In this document: piece after piece, positions 16,140 through 23,825 of the stretch
Numbering within the stretch: the first letter of the stretch is position 1
Layout: the number at the start of each line of letters is the position of its first letter
Origin: QANA01 sp963665505
Lineage (GTDB): Bacteria > Bacillota > Clostridia > Christensenellales > Christensenellaceae
Reading direction: 5' to 3'
DNA: 64,000 nucleotides
NCBI GenBank assembly: GCA_963665505.1
Contig: OY762275.1
Coordinates: 372,001 to 436,000 of the forward strand
The notes under the pieces: model-generated
What the model saw: only the letters and a program-made list of their open reading frames with translations
What the model was told of the DNA's origin: nothing
Databases searched by the model: none
Made by a program: the position numbers and the translations under genes

Positions 16140-16976
16140 ATGGACGACATTGTAAAGACCGTCGACCTCAGATTCGCTTATGTGACGGAGGAAGGCGACT
16201 ATAATTTTGCACTGAACGATTTGAATACAACGATCAAAGAAGGAGATTTTACCGTTATTCTTGGGAAGAATGGCAGCGGCAAGTCTACTTTTGCGCGTCT
16301 TATCAATGTCCTCAGTACGCCGACAAGCGGGAAGATCTTTGTGGCCGGCATGGATACCGCGGAGGAGAGTAAAACACTGGATATCCGCAAGACGGCAGGG
16401 ATGGTTTTTCAAAACCCTGATAACCAGATCGTGGCGACAGTTGTGGAAGAAGATGTTGCCTTTGGCCCGGAGAATCTTGGCCTGCCGCGGGAAGAGATCC
16501 GTGCCCGTATCGATTCGGCGCTGGAAATGGTGGACATGGCTGAGTTTCGGCTGCACGCGCCGCATATGCTTTCCGGCGGCCAAAAACAGCGGATCGCGAT
16601 CGCCGGTGTATTGGCGATGAAACCGCGCCTGATCGTATTGGACGAAGCGACCGCTATGCTGGACCCGCAGGGAAGAAAAGATATCCTGGCTATTATTAGA
16701 AAATTAAATAAGGAAGAACATATCACGATCGTCTTGATTACGCACAATATGGACGAGGCGATCGATGCCGACAAGGTCCTTGTGATGAAAGATGGATATA
16801 TAGCCAAAGAAGGTGCTCCCGCCGATATCTTTTTTGATGCCGCACTCTTGAAAGAAGCGGGTTTGCTTCCGCCCTTTGCCGTATCGCTTTCACAAGACCT
16901 GCGCGCTGCCGGTATCCCTGTGGAGAACACGCTCTATGCGGAGCAACTTGCGGAGGACCTATGCCGATCAAAGTAG
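16140..16976 (+). CDS. ecfA1: ECF transporter ATPase EcfA1
   Basis: One of two ATPases energising energy-coupling-factor (group II) importers for vitamins and metals, shared by several substrate-binding S subunits encoded elsewhere. Of the 278 residues, 42-50 are the Walker A motif (GKNGSGKST), 144-148 the signature LSGGQ and about 164-170 the Walker B LIVLDEA. It starts 33 bases after the ribosomal terminator, behind CCGGAGG, and overlaps ecfA2 by 16 bases. Confidence 0.95.
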   Translation: MDDIVKTVDLRFAYVTEEGDYNFALNDLNTTIKEGDFTVILGKNGSGKSTFARLINVLSTPTSGKIFVAGMDTAEESKTLDIRKTAGMVFQNPDNQIVATVVEEDVAFGPENLGLPREEIRARIDSALEMVDMAEFRLHAPHMLSGGQKQRIAIAGVLAMKPRLIVLDEATAMLDPQGRKDILAIIRKLNKEEHITIVLITHNMDEAIDADKVLVMKDGYIAKEGAPADIFFDAALLKEAGLLPPFAVSLSQDLRAAGIPVENTLYAEQLAEDLCRSK

Positions 16977-17815
16977 AAAATCTTTCCTATACGTATCTGC
17001 CGGGTACTCCCTTTGAATACAAAGCATTGGAAGAGGTTAATTTCGAAATACAAGACGGGGAATTCGTCGGGATCGTCGGGCACACAGGCAGTGGCAAGTC
17101 TACCCTGGTCCAAATCATAAGCGGGCTGGTGAAAGGGTATCAGGGCGACGTATACATCAACGGCACCAATTTTCAAGACAAAAAGGCGGATAAAATGCTG
17201 TTGCGGCGGACGGTGGGCGTCGTTTTTCAATACCCCGAATACCAGCTTTTTGAAGAGACTGTCGAAAAAGATATATCCTACGGGCCGCAGAAACTGGGGG
17301 TTCCGCCCGAAGAGATACCGGCGAGGGTGAAAGCCGCGCTTACACTGGTCGGGATGGATTACGAAACGTTCCGCAACCAATCGCCTTTTGCGCTTTCGGG
17401 CGGACAAAAACGGAAAGTAGCGATTGCAGGCGTGTTGGTGATGCGGCCTTCCATTCTGATCATGGATGAACCGATTGCCGGGCTGGATCCGGCCGGCCGG
17501 AAAAATCTGATGGATCTTTCCAGGAAACTCAATCAAAACGGCACCACTATCCTCATGATCACGCACGATATGGACAGCCTGGCCGAATATGCCGATCGGG
17601 TGCTTGTTTTGAACAAAGGAAGACTGTACCTGAACGGAACGCCCGAGCAGATATTTTCCGATCGGGAGAAGATTATATCCATCGGGCTGGATTTTCCGCA
17701 AGCCGCTTCGTTCGCAGAAATGCTCCGTTCCCGGGGTGTTGATGTGCCGCAGGGTATCATACGCTATACGGAGCTGAAGGATTTTCTTATAAAGCGGTTC
17801 GGAGGCAGAGCATGA
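16961..17815 (+). CDS. ecfA2: ECF transporter ATPase EcfA2
   Basis: Second ATPase of the ECF module. The 284 residues have Walker A at 40-48 (GHTGSGKST), signature LSGGQKRK and Walker B LIMDEP, with the YPEYQLFEETVEKDISYGP segment characteristic of this paralogue, where EcfA1 has NPDNQ. Overlaps ecfA1 upstream and ecfT downstream by 4 bases, so the three are coupled. Confidence 0.95.
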   Translation: MPIKVENLSYTYLPGTPFEYKALEEVNFEIQDGEFVGIVGHTGSGKSTLVQIISGLVKGYQGDVYINGTNFQDKKADKMLLRRTVGVVFQYPEYQLFEETVEKDISYGPQKLGVPPEEIPARVKAALTLVGMDYETFRNQSPFALSGGQKRKVAIAGVLVMRPSILIMDEPIAGLDPAGRKNLMDLSRKLNQNGTTILMITHDMDSLAEYADRVLVLNKGRLYLNGTPEQIFSDREKIISIGLDFPQAASFAEMLRSRGVDVPQGIIRYTELKDFLIKRFGGRA

Positions 17816-18606
17816 TACAAAATATTACGTTGGGACAATATTTTCCGGGGAATTCCCTGGTACATAAAATGGATCCGCGTATCAAGCTTCTGCTTTCCAT
17901 CGGTTTGATCGTCATAATATTTTTTATTCATACGATTTACGGATACGTTTGTTTGCTTGCCTTTTTGGCGGCGGCGATTCTTTTAAGCAGAGTTTCTTTC
18001 AAATTTATATTGAAAGGAATAAAACCCATGTGGTTTGTTCTGCTGCTGACCTTTGTTCTGAATGTGTTTTTTCAAAAAGGAGAGGTGCTGCTTTTCTCCC
18101 ATTCTTTTATCCGGGTCTACCGGGAAGGGCTGGAAAAGGCAGTTGTGTTGGCGGTGCGTCTGGTGCTGCTGATCACCTGTTCGACGCTGCTCACCCTGAC
18201 GACTTCGCCCAAAGAAATCACAGATGCGCTGGAACGGCTGCTGGCTCCTCTTAAAAAAATAAAATTCCCTGTGCATGAGATGGCGTTGATGATGAGCATC
18301 GCACTTCGCTTCATTCCTACTTTGCTGGAAGAGACCGACCGGATCATGAAGGCACAGACGGCACGTGGCGCCTCTTTCGATTCGGGCGGCTTTGTCTCTC
18401 GGGCCAAAGACATGGTTCCCATACTCGTGCCCCTGTTTGTGAGCGCGTTCAAGCGGGCGGAAGAACTCGCGCTTGCGATGGAAGCAAGGTGTTATCATGG
18501 TGGAGAAAATCGTACGCAGTTGAAAGTCTATCATATGGGCGTCCGGGATTATTGGGCCATGGGATTCTTTTTCCTGATGGCCGGGTTTGTGGCTTTCGGG
18601 TATTAG
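17812..18606 (+). CDS. ecfT: ECF transporter transmembrane subunit EcfT
   Basis: EcfT links the two ATPases to the S subunit in the membrane. The 264-residue protein has several membrane segments in the first 120 residues and one at the C-terminus. The coupling helices show the two short arginine motifs of the family (A-R-G near AQTARGAS and EARCYHGG). No S-subunit gene is nearby, so this is the shared group II module. Confidence 0.94.
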   Translation: MIQNITLGQYFPGNSLVHKMDPRIKLLLSIGLIVIIFFIHTIYGYVCLLAFLAAAILLSRVSFKFILKGIKPMWFVLLLTFVLNVFFQKGEVLLFSHSFIRVYREGLEKAVVLAVRLVLLITCSTLLTLTTSPKEITDALERLLAPLKKIKFPVHEMALMMSIALRFIPTLLEETDRIMKAQTARGASFDSGGFVSRAKDMVPILVPLFVSAFKRAEELALAMEARCYHGGENRTQLKVYHMGVRDYWAMGFFFLMAGFVAFGY

Positions 18607-18621
18607 GATTAGGATAGGGAA

Positions 18622-19365
18622 ATGATGCGTATCAAGCTGATCATCGAATATGACGGTACCAATTATGGGGGTTGGCAAAAACAAAAAAATGCGCGTACCG
18701 TGCAGGAGACACTGGAAGACGCGATTCTTCGTGCGACCGGGCTGCGTTGTCTTGTTGTGGGGGCGGGCAGGACGGATGCCGGGGTACATGCATTTGGACA
18801 GGTTGCGCATTTCGATATAGAGTCTTCCATACCGGCAGATAAATTTTCCTATGTGTTGAATCTCGTACTGCCCGGCGATATACGGGTACGGGAATCGATG
18901 CAGGTCCGGAATGATTTTCATGCCAGAAGAGATGCAAAATTAAAGCATTACCGGTATACGATCTACAATACGCAGCATGCAAGTGCGATCAACCGGGCAA
19001 CCTGTGTGCATGTCCGTCCGGCACTCGATGCGGAAAAAATGCGGGTGGCGGCGAATTATCTGAAAGGCAAGCATGATTTTGCCGCCTTTCAAGCGGCAGG
19101 CAGCACATTGAAAGGTACTGTCCGAACGATCTATTCGATCACGGTCACCAGAATAGACGCCAATATTTATATCGATGTTATGGGAAACGCATTTTTATAT
19201 AATATGGTGCGCATCATCGTAGGCACGCTGCTCGATGTGGGCAAAGGGAGAACCTTTCCCAAAGAGATATCCAAAATCCTGGAAAGTAAAGACAGAACCT
19301 GCGCCGGGCCAACGGCGCCGGCAAAAGGACTTGTCCTGATGTCTGTGTATTATCAGAATAACTAG
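18622..19365 (+). CDS. truA: tRNA pseudouridine synthase A
   Basis: Makes pseudouridine at positions 38-40 of the tRNA anticodon stem. The 247 residues contain the catalytic aspartate in GAGRTDAGVHAFGQ (around residue 52), YRYTIYN, and FLYNMVRIIVGTLLDVG near the C-terminus. ATGATG at 18622 follows AGGATAGGG. Placement between ecfT and rplM is typical of Firmicutes. Confidence 0.96.
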   Translation: MMRIKLIIEYDGTNYGGWQKQKNARTVQETLEDAILRATGLRCLVVGAGRTDAGVHAFGQVAHFDIESSIPADKFSYVLNLVLPGDIRVRESMQVRNDFHARRDAKLKHYRYTIYNTQHASAINRATCVHVRPALDAEKMRVAANYLKGKHDFAAFQAAGSTLKGTVRTIYSITVTRIDANIYIDVMGNAFLYNMVRIIVGTLLDVGKGRTFPKEISKILESKDRTCAGPTAPAKGLVLMSVYYQNN

Positions 19366-19423
19366 ATCGTATCCTTTGCGGCGGAAAACTATGAAAAATG
19401 CCATAAAATAAAGGAAAAACAGC

Positions 19424-19452
19424 TTGACACAGCAAAGGGAATTCATTAGAAT
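19424..19452 (+). promoter_or_regulatory. Sigma-A promoter of rplM-rpsI
   Basis: Perfect -35 TTGACA (19424-19429), 17-bp spacer, -10 TAGAAT (19447-19452). The start would be near 19459, right at the beginning of the leader structure. Confidence 0.8.
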
Positions 19453-19458
19453 ATACTG

Positions 19459-19494
19459 TGCATGGGTTTTTGCATAGCCCCGCAATACCCTGCA
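19459..19494 (+). ncRNA. L13-type ribosomal leader structure
   Basis: A compound hairpin: TGCA (19459-19462) pairs with TGCA (19491-19494), GGGT with ACCC and TTGC with GCAA inside. It stands at the predicted 5' end of the rplM mRNA and resembles the L13 leader motif known upstream of rplM in Firmicutes, presumed to let L13 control its own synthesis. Identified from layout and memory of the motif, not from a covariance search. Confidence 0.55.
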
Positions 19495-19534
19495 TTTTCT
19501 ACCATACAAAATAAAATTTTGGGAGGGAAGCCTC

Positions 19535-19957
19535 ATGAAAACATATATGGCAAATGGCAACCTTCAGAAGGAGTGGTTTGTCATCGATGCCAAGGGAAAA
19601 ACCCTGGGCCGTTTGGCAAGCCGTGTTGCCGCTATCCTTATAGGTAAACATAAGCCGGAGTATACCCCAGATGTGGATACCGGAGATTACGTGGTCGTTG
19701 TCAACACGGATGGACTTGTGTTGACAGGCAAAAAACTGGATCAGAAAATCTATTATCGTCATACGGGATATCCCGGCCTTAAAGCTACGGTCTATCGGGA
19801 CCTGATGAACAAGAAAAGTGATTTTGTGCTTTATGAAGCTGTGAGAAGAATGCTACCCAAGAATGCGGTGGGAAGACAGATGCTCAGAAAACTGTTCCTT
19901 TACACCGGACCGGAACATAAACAGCAGGCGCAGTGCCCCAAGGCACTGGAAATCTGA
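19535..19957 (+). CDS. rplM: 50S ribosomal protein L13
   Basis: Early-assembly large-subunit protein. The 140-residue product begins MKTYMANGNLQKEWFVIDAKG and contains GRLASRVAAILIGKHKPEYTPDVDTGDYV and the later KKSDFVLYEAVRRMLPKN segment. GGGAGGGAAG precedes the ATG. Paired with rpsI as in most bacteria. Confidence 0.97.
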   Translation: MKTYMANGNLQKEWFVIDAKGKTLGRLASRVAAILIGKHKPEYTPDVDTGDYVVVVNTDGLVLTGKKLDQKIYYRHTGYPGLKATVYRDLMNKKSDFVLYEAVRRMLPKNAVGRQMLRKLFLYTGPEHKQQAQCPKALEI

Positions 19958-19977
19958 TCAATAGGGAGGTTTAGACT

Positions 19978-20373
19978 ATGCCAGCAAAGGAACAATTCCT
20001 TGGAACAGGAAGAAGAAAACATTCTGTTGCACGCGTTCGTCTTATGGCGGGCAGCGGTGCGATACTGATAAATAAAAAAGATCTTGAAGAGTATTTTGAT
20101 TTTGAAACATTGAAGATGTATGTACGGTCTCCGTTGGAGGCTGCCGAAAGATTGGGAAATTACGACGTTTTTGTCAATGTGAAAGGTGGCGGATATACCG
20201 GACAGGCGGGCGCGATACGTCACGGAATCGCGCGTGCATTGGTTAAAGCGGAGCCTGAATTGCGTTCCGTCTTGAAAAGTGGGGGATACCTGACCAGAGA
20301 CCCCAGAATGAAAGAAAGAAAGAAATATGGTCTGAAAGCTGCCAGGAAAGCGCCACAGTTTTCCAAGAGATAA
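19978..20373 (+). CDS. rpsI: 30S ribosomal protein S9
   Basis: S9 reaches the P-site tRNA with its C-terminal tail. The 131 residues include GTGRRKHSVARVRLMAGSG near the N-terminus and end in the expected arginine (…APQFSKR). TAGGGAGGT precedes the ATG. An intrinsic terminator follows the stop. Confidence 0.97.
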   Translation: MPAKEQFLGTGRRKHSVARVRLMAGSGAILINKKDLEEYFDFETLKMYVRSPLEAAERLGNYDVFVNVKGGGYTGQAGAIRHGIARALVKAEPELRSVLKSGGYLTRDPRMKERKKYGLKAARKAPQFSKR

Positions 20374-20385
20374 TATGGCAGATCG

Positions 20386-20414
20386 AAAAACGCCTGTTTG
20401 CGGGCGTTTTTTTG
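20386..20414 (+). terminator. Terminator of rplM-rpsI
   Basis: 9-bp stem AAAAACGCC (20386-20394) with GGCGTTTTT (20403-20411), 8-nt loop, and a run of T continuing into TTTGTTTTT. Standard intrinsic terminator 12 bases after the rpsI stop. Confidence 0.9.
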
Positions 20415-20592
20415 TTTTTGCTATTTATTTGCTTAATGCAAAATATTCGACATACTTGAAGCAATGCGTGCTGGGAATCGGTCGGGGAAAAAAGACCGGA
20501 GGAACTTTTTACTGGAATCGAGAAAAATGTTTTGCTATGGTATGCAGCTGTTACAATAAAAACAAGTAAAATTCCAGAAGACTCAAAAAAAT

Positions 20593-20621
20593 TTGAAAGT
20601 CTATGGTTTTACAGGTATTAT
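20593..20621 (+). promoter_or_regulatory. Sigma-A promoter for the lipoprotein gene
   Basis: -35 TTGAAA (20593-20598), 17-bp spacer, -10 TATTAT (20616-20621). The leader of about 70 nt contains the 18-base palindrome at 20666-20683. Confidence 0.65.
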
Positions 20622-20665
20622 AGGATTAAATAGGCAATAGTAGGATGTGAATGAACCATGTCTTT

Positions 20666-20683
20666 GTGCTGCCAAGGCAGCAC
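20666..20683. promoter_or_regulatory. 18-base palindrome before the lipoprotein start
   Basis: GTGCTGCC and GGCAGCAC around a central AA, ending 5 bases before the CCGGAGG ribosome site. It may be an operator or a tight mRNA hairpin near the start codon. No T-tract follows. Confidence 0.4.
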
Positions 20684-20697
20684 GTCCGGAGGATTCT

Positions 20698-21258
20698 ATG
20701 AAAAAACTGATTGTTATTCTTGTCGGGATACTGTGCGTACTTGCCGGTTGTATGCCGAGAAATGTGGAACAGGCAAAAACTGATAGCCCGGAAACAGCGC
20801 TTTCCCAGACCTCCCAGGCAGATCATACTGCTGACGAAACACAGCAATCCCCGGAGGAGATGACGATGAAAGAAGCTTTTTCCATGTTGGAACAAATGTC
20901 GGGCATGGATGATCTGCAGCTTTATTCGTATAATGCCTTTGAGATGGACAGCAACGGGTGTTCGGGTGATTTTTGGATCGTAGGGTATTCGGCAACGACC
21001 GGGAAAAATTATTTTTTATCTGTCGATGCCGATGAGACGGAATTAGAAGAAATTAACGACCCGGACCTCGAAGGGATTACATTTTATGATATTGAACAAA
21101 TCAAAGACAGCTCCGAAATTGTTTGTGAAGCCATAGCTGTATTGGGGAAATGGGACGATACGAAAGGAGTCCTAAATGTAGCCATGTTCAAGGAAAATGC
21201 GGAAACCGGCGCAATGGCCGCGGATATTGGATTGGTCGATATCGCCTATTTGAAATGA
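20698..21258 (+). CDS. Putative lipoprotein, function unknown
   Basis: A 186-residue protein with a lipoprotein signal peptide: basic MKK, a hydrophobic stretch and the lipobox LAGC with the lipidated cysteine at residue 18. A disordered, Gln/Ser/Glu-rich linker (about 20-60) follows, then a small acidic globular domain (YNAFEMDSNGCSGDFWIVGY ... YFLSVDADE). The ATG at 20698 follows CCGGAGG. It should be anchored outside the membrane. I do not recognise the family. Confidence 0.75.
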   Translation: MKKLIVILVGILCVLAGCMPRNVEQAKTDSPETALSQTSQADHTADETQQSPEEMTMKEAFSMLEQMSGMDDLQLYSYNAFEMDSNGCSGDFWIVGYSATTGKNYFLSVDADETELEEINDPDLEGITFYDIEQIKDSSEIVCEAIAVLGKWDDTKGVLNVAMFKENAETGAMAADIGLVDIAYLK

Positions 21259-21282
21259 TCGTTGTGTTTCCAAAAGAAGTTG

Positions 21283-21322
21283 GATACATAAAAGCGCCGG
21301 TAACCAGGCGCTTTTATGTATC
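21283..21322 (+). terminator. Terminator after the lipoprotein gene
   Basis: A perfect 16-bp stem (21283-21298 with 21307-21322), loop 8 nt, followed by GTGTTTTCCTCTTTT. Strong stem with a broken T-tract. Confidence 0.75.
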
Positions 21323-21333
21323 GTGTTTTCCTC

Positions 21334-21383
21334 TTTTCCATCTGTTCCGGCCGGTATATAGTCCGGCCGAAACAGATGGAAAA
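21334..21383. repeat. Long imperfect palindrome
   Basis: Two 20-base arms (21334-21353 and 21364-21383) match with one mismatch around a 10-nt loop. The left arm begins TTTTCC and the right arm ends GGAAAA, so there is no T-tract outside the stem on either strand. It lies 12 bases after the preceding terminator. Role unknown. Confidence 0.6.
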
Positions 21384-21476
21384 AATGCATGAATGAAAAA
21401 AACAGTCTCCCGTATGATAATACAGATGAAACTTTATTGGATCAGGAAAAATAAGGGAAATGCATCTTTTGCCAAG

Positions 21477-21505
21477 TAGACAATCGCCACCCTTTATGCT
21501 AAGAT
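21477..21505 (+). promoter_or_regulatory. Possible promoter of trxB-glmM-glmS
   Basis: -35 TAGACA (21477-21482), 17-bp spacer, -10 TAAGAT (21500-21505), 38 bases before the GTG of the reductase gene. Each box has one or two departures from consensus. Confidence 0.45.
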
Positions 21506-21542
21506 ATTAACTAAAATAGAACAGATATTTTGGAGAAATTTT

Positions 21543-22448
21543 GTGTACGATATTGTGATAATTGGCGGTGGCCCCGCCGGGATCTCCGCCGCGATCTATG
21601 CAGAACGCGCAGGGCACAGTACGGTGGTTATAGAAAAAGCGATCTTGGGCGGACAGATAACCTATACGCATATGCTGGAAAATTATCTTGGTTTCAGCCG
21701 GGGTATTTCGGGCGGAGATTTTTCGCTGGAAATCAAAAAACAGGCGGAACGGCTGGGCGTAGAGATCCTGTCAGATGAAATCATAAAGTTAGATATCAGC
21801 GGGCCTGAAAAAAGAGTGATAGGCGCAGCGGGAGAGTACGGCTATAAAGCGCTCATATTGGCAGTGGGCGCCCATCCGCGGAGCCTCGATATCCCAGGGG
21901 AGAAAGAATTTTCCGGCATAGGTGTTTCTTATTGTGCCACCTGCGACGGCGCATTTTTTAGAGGCAGGGATGTGACCATCATAGGGGGCGGCGACACTGC
22001 TTTCGAGGATGCCTTGTATATAGCCGGAATCGCGTCCAAAGTATATCTGGTCCATAGAAGAGACATGTTCCGGGCACAGGAATGTCTTGTGGAAAAAGCG
22101 CGGAACACAAAAAATATAGAATTCATACAAAACACGATCCCGGTGGAGATCAAAGGCAATCTGGATGTGGAAGGGATACAACTAAAAAATGTCCATACCC
22201 AGGAGGAAATCTTTCTGCCCGTAGACGGTGTTTTTGTAGCTGTGGGCCGGATACCCGATACGGCGTTTCTGCAGGGCATCGTAGCACTGGATAAAGCAGG
22301 CTACATCCTTGCCGGAGAAGATACGAAAACCAATATCCCCGGGGTCTATGCTGCGGGAGATGCCCGTGTGAAGACACTGCGGCAAGTGGTCACTGCTGCT
22401 GCAGACGGAGCGGTTGCCGCCCATTTCGCGCATGAATATATTATTTAG
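21543..22448 (+). CDS. trxB: Thioredoxin-disulfide reductase
   Basis: NADPH-dependent flavoenzyme that reduces thioredoxin or a similar dithiol partner. The 301 residues show the FAD motif IIGGGPAG (residues 6-13), the redox-active CATC at 131-134 and the second nucleotide motif GGGDTAFEDA after it, then ...VPGVYAAGDAR-like (IPGVYAAGDAR) near the end. It starts with GTG at 21543 behind TTGGAGAAA. A redox partner other than thioredoxin cannot be excluded. Confidence 0.92.
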   Translation: MYDIVIIGGGPAGISAAIYAERAGHSTVVIEKAILGGQITYTHMLENYLGFSRGISGGDFSLEIKKQAERLGVEILSDEIIKLDISGPEKRVIGAAGEYGYKALILAVGAHPRSLDIPGEKEFSGIGVSYCATCDGAFFRGRDVTIIGGGDTAFEDALYIAGIASKVYLVHRRDMFRAQECLVEKARNTKNIEFIQNTIPVEIKGNLDVEGIQLKNVHTQEEIFLPVDGVFVAVGRIPDTAFLQGIVALDKAGYILAGEDTKTNIPGVYAAGDARVKTLRQVVTAAADGAVAAHFAHEYII

Positions 22449-22470
22449 CGGAGAAGATGGAGGAATATAG

Positions 22471-23814
22471 ATGGCGAGGTTATTCGGGACAGATGGTGTG
22501 CGGGGGATCGCAAACAGAACGCTCACTTGTGAACTTGCCTATAAGCTGGCGCAGGCCAGCGCCGGCGTATTGACGGACGAAAAGCATAGCGCCAAAATAT
22601 TGATCGGACGGGATACGCGTATCTCCGGTGATATGTTGGAAAGTGCCATTGTCGCCGGGATTTGTTCGGCCGGCGCAGATGCTCTGGTATTGGGCGTCAT
22701 CCCCACCTCTGCGGTGGCCCATCTGGCCAGAGAGTATGGTGCGGATGCGGGCATCGTGATCAGCGCTTCGCATAATACGGTGGAATACAACGGAATAAAA
22801 ATCTTCAATGCAAACGGATATAAATTGGCGGATGCCTTGGAAGATGAGATTGAGGGGATCGTGACGAATGGATTCCCGTTTGTTTTGCCCTCCGGCATGC
22901 AGATCGGCCAACGAAGCGTTGTGGAAAATGCGCTCCAAGACTACGAAGATTTTCTTGTATCCACTTCCAATTGCGGGTTGACCGGCTTGAAGGTCGCGAT
23001 AGATGCCGCCAACGGCGCCGCATCGTGTATCGCGCCGGCAGTTTTTAAAAGGCTGGGCGCCGAAGTCTGCACCTGCTGCACGACACCGGACGGGACGAAT
23101 ATCAATGAAGGGTGCGGCTCGACGCATCCGGAGCGGTTGCAGCGGTTCGTATGCGAAACAGGCGCGGACGTAGGTCTGGCGTTTGATGGGGACGCAGACA
23201 GGCTGATCGCCATAGACCATCTGGGCCATGTCGTAAACGGAGACCGGATATTGGGCATCTGCGGGACCGACCTGAAAGAACAAGGCAAACTCAAGAAGGA
23301 TACGGTCGTTGTTACCGTTATGAGCAACCTGGGGTTGGAGTTGTATTTGAAAGAGCAAAGCATTTCTGTGCGGAAAACAAATGTGGGAGACCGCTACGTA
23401 TTGGAAGAAATGTTGAAAGACGAATTCAGTTTGGGGGGAGAACAGTCGGGACACATCATCTTCCTGGACCATAATACGACGGGCGACGGTATATTGACCG
23501 GTATACAGCTGTTGGGTGTCATGATGCGTAAGCAGAAAAGCCTATCCGAATTAGCGGAAAAGATCCGGATCTTTCCGCAGGTTCTGGTCAATGCGCATGT
23601 ATATGAAGAGAAAAAGTATGCGTATCTGGACGATGTAAACATCCATAAAGAAATTGCTCTTCTGGAAAAATCCATGGAAGGGAAAGGCAGAGTACTCATA
23701 CGGACATCCGGGACGGAACCGCTTGTCCGTGTCATGATAGAAGGCGAAGATTTCGCCTACATAAGCAGCGAAGCTGAAAAGATTGCGCGTATGATAGAAA
23801 AGAACCTTGGATAG
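22471..23814 (+). CDS. glmM: Phosphoglucosamine mutase
   Basis: Interconverts glucosamine-6- and -1-phosphate on the route to UDP-GlcNAc for peptidoglycan. The 447 residues start MARLFGTDGVRGIAN, carry the phosphoserine loop SASHN with Ser100, the metal loop DGDADR and the C-terminal RTSGTEPLVRVM. After SASHN the usual proline is threonine (SASHNTVEYNGIK). It stands 11 bases before glmS, making a two-gene amino-sugar operon. Confidence 0.96.
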   Translation: MARLFGTDGVRGIANRTLTCELAYKLAQASAGVLTDEKHSAKILIGRDTRISGDMLESAIVAGICSAGADALVLGVIPTSAVAHLAREYGADAGIVISASHNTVEYNGIKIFNANGYKLADALEDEIEGIVTNGFPFVLPSGMQIGQRSVVENALQDYEDFLVSTSNCGLTGLKVAIDAANGAASCIAPAVFKRLGAEVCTCCTTPDGTNINEGCGSTHPERLQRFVCETGADVGLAFDGDADRLIAIDHLGHVVNGDRILGICGTDLKEQGKLKKDTVVVTVMSNLGLELYLKEQSISVRKTNVGDRYVLEEMLKDEFSLGGEQSGHIIFLDHNTTGDGILTGIQLLGVMMRKQKSLSELAEKIRIFPQVLVNAHVYEEKKYAYLDDVNIHKEIALLEKSMEGKGRVLIRTSGTEPLVRVMIEGEDFAYISSEAEKIARMIEKNLG

Positions 23815-23825
23815 GAGCTATTAAA

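Noticed and set aside
20375..20569. 64-codon ORF after rpsI
   Set aside because: Starts inside the rplM-rpsI terminator and has no ribosome site.
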